A stretch of DNA of 64,000 nucleotides, from contig NZ_LMXH01000001.1 of the NCBI RefSeq assembly GCF_001541095.1, positions 818,048 through 882,047 of the forward strand. The letters are read 5' to 3'. Source of the DNA: Paenibacillus sp. FJAT-26967. GTDB taxonomy: Bacteria; Bacillota; Bacilli; Paenibacillales; NBRC-103111. A program made the position numbers and the translations under genes. Position 1 is the stretch's first letter. Every line of letters starts with the position of its first letter. Below the pieces are notes generated by a model, which saw only the letters and a list, made by a program, of their open reading frames with translations, was not told where the DNA came from and searched no databases. Of this stretch, positions 42,903 through 49,700 are shown piece after piece.

Positions 42903-43553
42903 ATGAGCAGAAGAAGTATAGGTGATTTTGGTTCGCAGAGAATCATTGCAGCGGTCCGCAGGGCCGAAGACTTAAAAGCTGCCTGTGCAAGCGACCTTCC
43001 GGTTGTGTTTCTTCTGGTAGGCGATTTATTTACCGTGCAGGATTACGTCAGGCAGGTACTGGATGCCGGCAAAAAGGTTTTCTTGCATGTTGATTTTATT
43101 AACGGGCTCGGCAATGATCCGATTATCGTCAAATATTTGGCGGAGAAGGTTCAGCCGACGGGTATCATTTCAACGAAATCGCACTTGATCAAGCATGCGA
43201 AGAAGCAGGGCCTGCTTACGATCCAGCGCATGTTTCTCATTGATTCGGCGGCTCTGGATAACGGGATTGCCAACGTTCAGCAGAGTGAACCGGATGCGGT
43301 TGAAATCATGCCGGGCCTGCTTCCGCGTGTCATTGCCGAGGTTAGTTCGCGGCTGCAGATCCCGGTTATTGCAGGGGGGCTGATTCATCACCATGAAGAG
43401 GTGGAGGCGGCGCTTGAGGCTGGTGCGGCTGCGGTTTCTATGGGCAGCCGGGCTTTATGGGCAAACGACAGAGTTCTAACCGGGACGGCGGATACACACG
43501 TTTTTACAAATTCTCCAATCCGCCAACACACAGGGGTAACACTGCACAGATAG
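42903..43553 (+). CDS. glpP: Glycerol-3-phosphate-responsive antiterminator
   Basis: 216 residues, the GlpP family length. TIM-barrel-like protein with LPVVFLLVGDLFTVQDYVRQ, KKVFLHVDFINGLGND, GIISTKSHLIKHAKK, RMFLIDSAALDNG, VEIMPGLLPRVI and PVIAGGLIHHHEEV, all GlpP signatures; the last two form the G3P phosphate pocket. It binds G3P and the leader RNA of glp operons to prevent termination. ATG 42903 with AGGGTG before it. The usual glpF/glpK genes are not downstream; a permease stump is found instead. Confidence 0.9.
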   Translation: MSRRSIGDFGSQRIIAAVRRAEDLKAACASDLPVVFLLVGDLFTVQDYVRQVLDAGKKVFLHVDFINGLGNDPIIVKYLAEKVQPTGIISTKSHLIKHAKKQGLLTIQRMFLIDSAALDNGIANVQQSEPDAVEIMPGLLPRVIAEVSSRLQIPVIAGGLIHHHEEVEAALEAGAAAVSMGSRALWANDRVLTGTADTHVFTNSPIRQHTGVTLHR

Positions 43554-43663
43554 ATATCGGCTGGTAACCAACTGAATGGGCAAGGGTTGAGACGAGGAGA
43601 AAACTCTATATGCGTCATCACCATAGATAGGATCGGCAAGAACCCGCGGAGGTTCCGGCGGGC

Positions 43664-43855
43664 CTATGTTACGGCACGTCTGAGAACCGTCCGCTCACTG
43701 CGGGTCTGGCGATCTTTGCCCAGCCATTCGAGACAGGAGCCCAGTGGGCCGAAGTAAGCGCCGCTACTTTGATCGTCATGGCGCCTCTGCTGGCGGGATT
43801 CGCACTGTTCCAGCGCCGGTTCATGAACAGTTTCATGCAGTCCGGCATGAAGTAA
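43664..43855 (+). pseudogene. C-terminal stump of a carbohydrate ABC-transporter permease
   Basis: Reading from about 43664 to a TAA at 43853-43855 gives the end of a MalG/UgpE-type permease: NRPLTAGLAIFAQPFETG, AATLIVMAPLLAGFALF and FQRRFMNSFMQSGMK before the stop. No start codon or upstream membrane segments precede it, so this is a remnant of about 60 residues. It lies between glpP and an intact hydrolase and suggests a deletion that removed the genes formerly following glpP. Confidence 0.7.
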
Positions 43856-43929
43856 CGAATGAAGACCGTTCCGTTCCTCCTTTCATGCTAGAATAAAAGC
43901 ATCTTGAATGAGGGGAAGCTGGGGAGCTT

Positions 43930-44727
43930 GTGACTTTTACGTATGAAGCTGACGAAACTTATAAGATTTACGAAGCACATGGCGATCGGGATGCTCCGCT
44001 TCTTGTTTTTTTGCACGGCGGCGGTGCTGGGGGCTGGATGTGGGAGAAGCAGGTCCGTTATTTTACGCAATACCGCTGTATGGTTCCTGCGCTGCAAGGC
44101 CACGGAGCGCGTTCTGAGGGCTCTTTCTCCATACGCGGGTGTGCGGAAGAATTGGTCGGCCTCATTCGCCTGGAAGCGGGCGGCAAGGCCGTTCATCTAG
44201 TCGGATTCTCACTGGGCGCCCAGATTGCTCTTGAGATATTGGGACTAGCTCCAACCCTGATCAGTTACGCCGTGATCGACAGTGCTCTGGTCATTCCGAT
44301 GCCGGTAATGCGCAGCCTGATCGCACCTTCTATTCGATTAACGCACGGATTGACTCGTAACCGGACGTTCTCCAAGCTGCAGGCCAAACAGTTGTCCATA
44401 GGAACGGAATACTGGGAATCTTATTACGCGGACAGCAAGAGATTGAGCGCGGATGCGCTGATCACCATACTGCGGGAGAATATGTCCTACGAGATTCCCC
44501 GGAATTTGGGCAGCAGCAGGGCCAGAATCTTAGTGACGGCCGGGGAAAAAGAAAGAGGGATCATGAAGCGATCGGCCCTCAAAATTACCGCCAGCCATCC
44601 TAACGCCCAATGTCTGATTGTTCCGGGAATCGGACACGGCTTTTCATTGGCGGCTCCTGAACTATTTAATAAAACTCTGGAATCCTGGTTCGTTACAGGG
44701 GAGATTCCGTCCTTGCTATTTGAATGA
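43930..44727 (+). CDS. Alpha/beta-fold hydrolase
   Basis: 265 residues. FLHGGGAGGWMWEKQV gives the oxyanion region, LVGFSLGAQIALEILG the nucleophile Ser, and VPGIGHGFSLAAPE the His; an acid residue may lie in VTAGEKERG, so the triad is nearly complete but the Asp position reads Glu. Cytosolic, substrate unknown. The start is a GTG at 43930 with GGGGAG close before; no better start is in frame. Strong terminator downstream. Confidence 0.82.
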   Translation: MTFTYEADETYKIYEAHGDRDAPLLVFLHGGGAGGWMWEKQVRYFTQYRCMVPALQGHGARSEGSFSIRGCAEELVGLIRLEAGGKAVHLVGFSLGAQIALEILGLAPTLISYAVIDSALVIPMPVMRSLIAPSIRLTHGLTRNRTFSKLQAKQLSIGTEYWESYYADSKRLSADALITILRENMSYEIPRNLGSSRARILVTAGEKERGIMKRSALKITASHPNAQCLIVPGIGHGFSLAAPELFNKTLESWFVTGEIPSLLFE

Positions 44728-44778
44728 ATCTGCTCTTTCAGAAGTATCCTTCGCAGATGTAAACAAATGAGTTCGGGT

Positions 44779-44818
44779 GAAGACTTTCGTACAAATCGTA
44801 CGGTGTCTTCTTTTTTTT
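44779..44818 (+). terminator. Terminator after the alpha/beta hydrolase gene
   Basis: GAAGAC-CGTAC and GTACG-GTCTTC stem, then eight T. Confidence 0.87.
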
Positions 44819-44873
44819 GCGGCAAAAGAGGAACCACACAAGCTTAAGCGTTCATTATTGTCCATTTACCCAT

Positions 44874-44901
44874 ACGGGGCGTGTCATACCGACATATCTT
44901 A
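44874..44901 (+). promoter_or_regulatory. Candidate sigma-K promoter for the L,D-transpeptidase / cotSA-like unit
   Basis: AC at 44874-44875, 17 bases, CATATCTTA at 44893-44901, an exact match to AC-N17-CATANNNTA. The start would fall near 44908, about 40 bases before the GTG of the transpeptidase. Confidence 0.55.
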
Positions 44902-44946
44902 GTGCAGGGAGATTTGCGGAAGGCAGAATCGGAGGTGGGCGCTTAA

Positions 44947-45282
44947 GTGACCTATAAGATCGATATCGATATATCGGCGTTCAAGCTTACGCTCTATGAG
45001 GATGACAAAGCGGTCAACAGTTATCCGGTCGGGGTCGGGAAACTCGTAACGCAGACACCGGTCGGGACGTACACGGTTATCAACAAACAGCCGAATCCGG
45101 GAGGGCCTTTCGGAGCTTTCTGGATGGGTCTTTCCAAGAGGCATTACGGCATTCACGGGACGAACGATCCGTCTTCAATCGGCAAAAGATCATCGCACGG
45201 GTGCATCCGGATGAAGAATCCCGATGTGCTCGCATTGGCGAAAGTAGTGCCGATCGGTACGGTCGTAAACATTCATCCGTAG
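44947..45282 (+). CDS. Stand-alone L,D-transpeptidase catalytic domain (YkuD type)
   Basis: 111 residues, little more than the YkuD catalytic fold. The motif [20 protein letters not shown] contains the catalytic His and Cys of the family. The N terminus has no signal peptide, LysM or membrane helix, so it would act inside the mother cell, for example on forespore cortex or coat after engulfment, rather than in the vegetative wall (inference). GTG start with GGAGG 11 bases before. It begins a unit with the glycosyltransferase gene 20 bases downstream and is preceded by a sigma-K-like promoter. Confidence 0.82.
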   Translation: MTYKIDIDISAFKLTLYEDDKAVNSYPVGVGKLVTQTPVGTYTVINKQPNPGGPFGAFWMGLSKRHYGIHGTNDPSSIGKRSSHGCIRMKNPDVLALAKVVPIGTVVNIHP

Positions 45283-45301
45283 GAGGGAAGGAAGGTGTGT
45301 A

Positions 45302-46450
45302 ATGAACGGGACATCAATCGCTATTGTGTCGCCGGGTTCGTTTGCACTTCCTTCGGGAACGAGCAGCTCGGTTGAACATGTTGTGGAACGGCTCGCAGAC
45401 AGGCTTAGTTCAGCTGCCAGGGTAACCGTTCTTGGCAGGAGAACAAGACTAAGGCCCGCCCGTGAACAAATAGGCGGGGTCGCTTACGTGAGGCCGAGCT
45501 TCAAGGGGGGGCAGCCTTACATCGCTGCCGTCTGCCGCAAGCTGATGAAGCTGAAGCCGGACGTCATTCAGGTTGAGAATCGTCCCCGTTTTGTCCGGTA
45601 CTTGCGTAAACGGATGAAGCGGGCCAAGATCTGCCTGGGTCTGCATTCGATCACGTTTATTTCGAAGCCGCACATCGGGCGCAGGGAAGTGGGGGAATGC
45701 CTGCGGTGCGCCGATCTCATCTTCGTAAACAGCGAATTTTTGCGGCAGCAGGTCATTTCGCGTGTACCCTCCGTTGCAGACCGGGTGGTGGTCAACCCTC
45801 TGGGAGCAGACCCGGCCAGCTTCGTTCCCCGCTGGAGCCAGGAAGAAGCCCGGCAGGAGATGCTGGCTTCCCTGGGACTTGCCGGGCACAAAATCATCGT
45901 GTTCGCCGGGAGACTGCTTCCGATGAAAGGCGTCGAGCCGCTGCTGCGGTCGATGCCTGCCGTGTTCGCCGCCCACCCGGATGCGGTGCTGCTCGTGATC
46001 GGCGGCGCAGGGTACGGCAGTTCCAGGCAAACGGCCTATGTGAAGCGGTTAAAGCGGCTTGCATCGGGGTATCCGGGCCGGATCCGCTTCATCCCTTATG
46101 TATCCCACGATCAGATTCCGGCCTGGTTCCGGCTGGCAGATGTCGTGGCGGTTCCTTCGCTGGGCAGCGAGGCTTTCGGCCTCGTAAACGTAGAGGCGAT
46201 GTCCTGCGGAGTGCCTGTGGTAGCTACGGAGATCGGGGGGATTCCCGAGATTGTCATGCACGAAGCGACAGGACTTCTCGTGCCGGCTCATGCAGTGGAA
46301 GCGGGCCTTGCGGAATCGATCAGCCGTATACTGGCGGATGAAGAACTTAGACGCAGGATGGGCGAGCAGGCCTTTCTGCGCGCCTCGGAGCTGTATACGT
46401 GGGAGCGGATGGCGGAGCGGCAGCGTGCTCTGTATGAGCTTTTGAACTAA
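45302..46450 (+). CDS. Family 4 glycosyltransferase similar to spore coat protein SA (CotSA)
   Basis: 382 residues, GT-B fold. The N-terminal domain holds IVSPGSFALPSGTSSSVEHV and HSITFISKPHIGRREVG. The C-terminal domain has AGRLLPMKGVEPLL and the GT4 E-x7-E motif in EAFGLVNVEAMSCGVPVVAT. Overall it resembles CotSA-type spore-coat glycosyltransferases of Bacillus. Likely attaches a sugar to a coat protein or glycan. ATG with AAGGTG four bases before; co-transcribed with the L,D-transpeptidase. Unusual for coat genes, a very long terminator hairpin follows. Confidence 0.85.
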   Translation: MNGTSIAIVSPGSFALPSGTSSSVEHVVERLADRLSSAARVTVLGRRTRLRPAREQIGGVAYVRPSFKGGQPYIAAVCRKLMKLKPDVIQVENRPRFVRYLRKRMKRAKICLGLHSITFISKPHIGRREVGECLRCADLIFVNSEFLRQQVISRVPSVADRVVVNPLGADPASFVPRWSQEEARQEMLASLGLAGHKIIVFAGRLLPMKGVEPLLRSMPAVFAAHPDAVLLVIGGAGYGSSRQTAYVKRLKRLASGYPGRIRFIPYVSHDQIPAWFRLADVVAVPSLGSEAFGLVNVEAMSCGVPVVATEIGGIPEIVMHEATGLLVPAHAVEAGLAESISRILADEELRRRMGEQAFLRASELYTWERMAERQRALYELLN

Positions 46451-46500
46451 ACGAAACGGAAAGTCAGTTATTTTGAAGGAATGCGTTCTACAGGAAAAGG

Positions 46501-46583
46501 GCCGCACATGTGAACTGACCTCCAATTGTTAGGTGATGTCTAACAATTGGAGGAGCAGTTCAACATGCGTGCGGTTCTTTTTT
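46501..46583 (+). terminator. Long compound terminator hairpin
   Basis: An inner perfect stem CCTCCAATTGTTAG / CTAACAATTGGAGG is enclosed by outer imperfect arms CCGCACATG-TGAACTG and CAGTTCA-CATGCGTGCGG. Together they make a stem of about 30 pairs, with TTCTTTTTT at the end. Confidence 0.8.
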
Positions 46584-46708
46584 ATGCGCGTAACCGATCT
46601 CTTGGATGGTCCGAAAAATGTATTTGCAGGAGCTTAACAAATGTCATTATCGGCTGTAGGTCCAGGGGGAAGAGAGAAATCTGCGGTATTTTTCAATAAC
46701 AGGCGTAA

Positions 46709-46736
46709 ACACCGGAGTAGATGCCTGCATATGATA
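46709..46736 (+). promoter_or_regulatory. Candidate sigma-K promoter for the giant repeat protein
   Basis: AC at 46709-46710, 17 bases, CATATGATA at 46728-46736: exact match to the sigma-K consensus AC-N17-CATANNNTA, with the ATG 34 bases downstream and AAAGGAAG as ribosome-binding site. Confidence 0.6.
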
Positions 46737-46769
46737 TAGAAGTGAGATGATCCGGAAAGGAAGATGTAG

Positions 46770-49700
46770 ATGAAGAAGCAGAAAAATGCGGCGGGGAGCG
46801 GCAAGCGTTCCGCTTCAGGTAAATATAACGCCAGCATGAACGAACTCAACTGGTTGGATGAGGAATCCAAACGGAGCAAGAAACGCGGTGATGCGGTGAT
46901 ATCCAAAACGGAAATAGAGACTAAGAAGGGCGGCCCTGCCGCTGAAAATAACTCGAAGCAGTCCGTAAAGCTTAAGCCTGCCGGTCTGCAACGAGGGAAA
47001 TCGGAAGGGTTGTTAACCAATAAGAAGCTTACCGGCAATCCGGTTCTGTCCGAGATTCCGCAAGATCATTCCGATCTGGAGTTTGCGGAAGAGGAACTGC
47101 TGGAGTTTCTGATTGAGGATGATGAGGAGACGGAGGAGGAGCCCTTGCAGGATAAGGGGGACCGTTCCGTGAAAGCGTCAGCGGATACTCTAAAGGATAA
47201 AATCTCTGTCCCGACACCAGAAGTACGAGAAGCAGCAGAGCGAAAAGAGATCCAGGCAGCAGCCCCTGTGGAACCGGTGGTGTCCGAATTAGTACCTGAT
47301 AAGCCGGGAAGCCCGAAAGCCCAAAACGTGAAGACGGAAAGCAGAAAAGCAGTCCTATCTAAGAAAGAGACCGTTACGCAGGAAAGCGGCGGGGCTGCGG
47401 CTAAAGAAAGTAAAAACAGCGACAAAAACCCGGACAAAAATCCGGACCGGAGTTCAGATAAAAATCCGGATCCCCGTTCTCCCAAAAGCGGTTCGCCACT
47501 GATCCTCCTGAACGAACGGAAAGATGAAAAAAACGGCCAGGCGGTCGTTTATACCGATGATATTGTCGAAGCGGCTGTCACAGGGGAGAAAATCGCAAGC
47601 CGTGCGATAGATGAGTCGAAGCTTAAACCTTACAGCATCGGAACGCGTTCTCTCCAGGATTTTTCCGTAGACCGTTCCAAATTGGCGGACGGCAGTGTAA
47701 CGAGTGAGAAACTGGCTACGGGAGCCGTTCTCCGGGAACATCTGGGCTACGGCATCGTTAACGGGGATCATATCCAGATCCGCTCCATTACAGCCGATAA
47801 AATCGCAGATAAGAGCATTACGGTGGAAAAATTGGCCGATCAGACCTTTGACGCGGCGAAATTTGCTCCCCAATCGATCCAAACCCATCATTTAGCGGAA
47901 GCCAGCATTACCCCGGAGCGATTGGAGGATCAGGCGGTAACCTCGGAGAAAATCAAAAGCGGCGCGATTCTCTCCCGCCATCTGGGCAATTACGTCATTA
48001 ATTCGGCCAAACTTGCCAACGATACGATTACAACAGATAAAATCCGTAATGAGGCCGTCACCGAGATCAAAATCGCACCGGGGAGTATCGCGACCGGACA
48101 TATTCAGCTTGGCGCTATTCTAGGCAATAAAATTGCACCCGGCGCAATATCGGGGGGGCATATTCAGGAAAATTCAATAACCGAACAGCATGTCGGCGTG
48201 GAAGCTATTGGAGAAGATCATTTAAAACCGGGTGCCGTTACGGGTGAAAAGCTTGCGGACGAAGCAGTCGGCTCGGCCCAGATTGCAGGAGAAGCGGTCG
48301 GACCGCAGGAATTGGCCAGAGGTGCTGTCGAGCCGCGCCATTTAACGGAAGGCGCGGTCCATGCGGCACATATTGCAGACGGGGAAATCGCCTCCCGGCA
48401 TATCGGTGCGGCCGAGATTACGACGGAACTGATTAAAGACGGAGTCGTTACTGCGTCTAAGCTGTCTTCTAATGCAGTCGATAGCCGGCATATCGGAGAG
48501 AATGCCGTATTGACCATGCATTTGGCTAATCAAGCCGTCACTACATCGAAGCTGGCGACGGAATCGGTATCGACCGACAAGTTGACGGATTATGCCGTGA
48601 GCACTTCCAAACTGAACGACAATAGTGTAACGAATCGTAAAATCGCACGCGGCTCCATCGAAAGCGAGCACATCCAGCCCCTGGGGATTCAGTCCGTACA
48701 TTTAGCAAACGGTGCGGTAACGGCTGCGAAAATATCCGATCAGGCGGTGAATGGAGGGCACCTTGCTGAAAATTCAATCGGCAGCCATCATTTAACGCCC
48801 GGAATTGTGGAAGGGTACCATCTTGCAGCGGAAACGATCGAGGCGTTTCATCTGGCAGACGGTGCCGTAACGGAAGCGGCGCTGGCGGAAGGTTCGGTGA
48901 CAAGCGAAGCGCTGGCGGAAGGCTCGGTAACGAGCGAAGCATTAGCGGAAGGGTCCGTGACAAGCGAGGCGCTGGCGGAAGGTTCGGTGACGAGCGAAGC
49001 GCTGGCTTACGGTGCCGTGACGGAAGCTGCGCTGGCGGAGGGCTCAGTGACGAGCGAAGCGCTGGCATACGGTGCCGTGACGAGCGAAGCGCTGGCGGAG
49101 GGCTCGGTGACCAGCGAAGCGCTGGCAGATGGTGCCGTGACGGAAGCGGCGCTGGCCGAGGGCTCGGTGACCAGCGAAGCGTTAGCAGAGGGCGCCGTGA
49201 CGGAAGCGGCGCTGGCCGAGGGTTCGGTGACGAGCGAGGCGCTGGCATACGGTGCCGTGACGGAAGCTGCGCTGGCCGAGGGCTCGGTGACAAGCGAGGC
49301 GCTGGCAGATGGTGCCGTGACGGAAGCTGCGCTGGCCGAGGGTTCGGTGACGAGCGAGGCGCTAGCATACGGTGCCGTGACGGAAGCTGCGCTGGCAGAG
49401 GGTTCGGTGACCAGCGAGGCGCTGGCGGAAGGTTCAGTGACGAGCGAAGCGCTGGCTGAGGGCTCGGTGACAAGCGAAGCGCTCGCGGAAGGTTCGGTAA
49501 CGAGCGAAGCGCTGGCAGAAGGTTCGGTGACCAGCGAAGCGCTGGCGGAAGGTTCGGTAACGAGCGAAGCACTGGCGGAAGGCTCGGTGACCAGCGAGGC
49601 GCTGGCGGAAGGCTCGGTGACGAGCGAAGCGCTGGCGGAAGGCTCGGTGACGAGCGAAGCACTGGCGGAAGGTTCGGTGACGAGCGAAGCGCTGGCGGAA

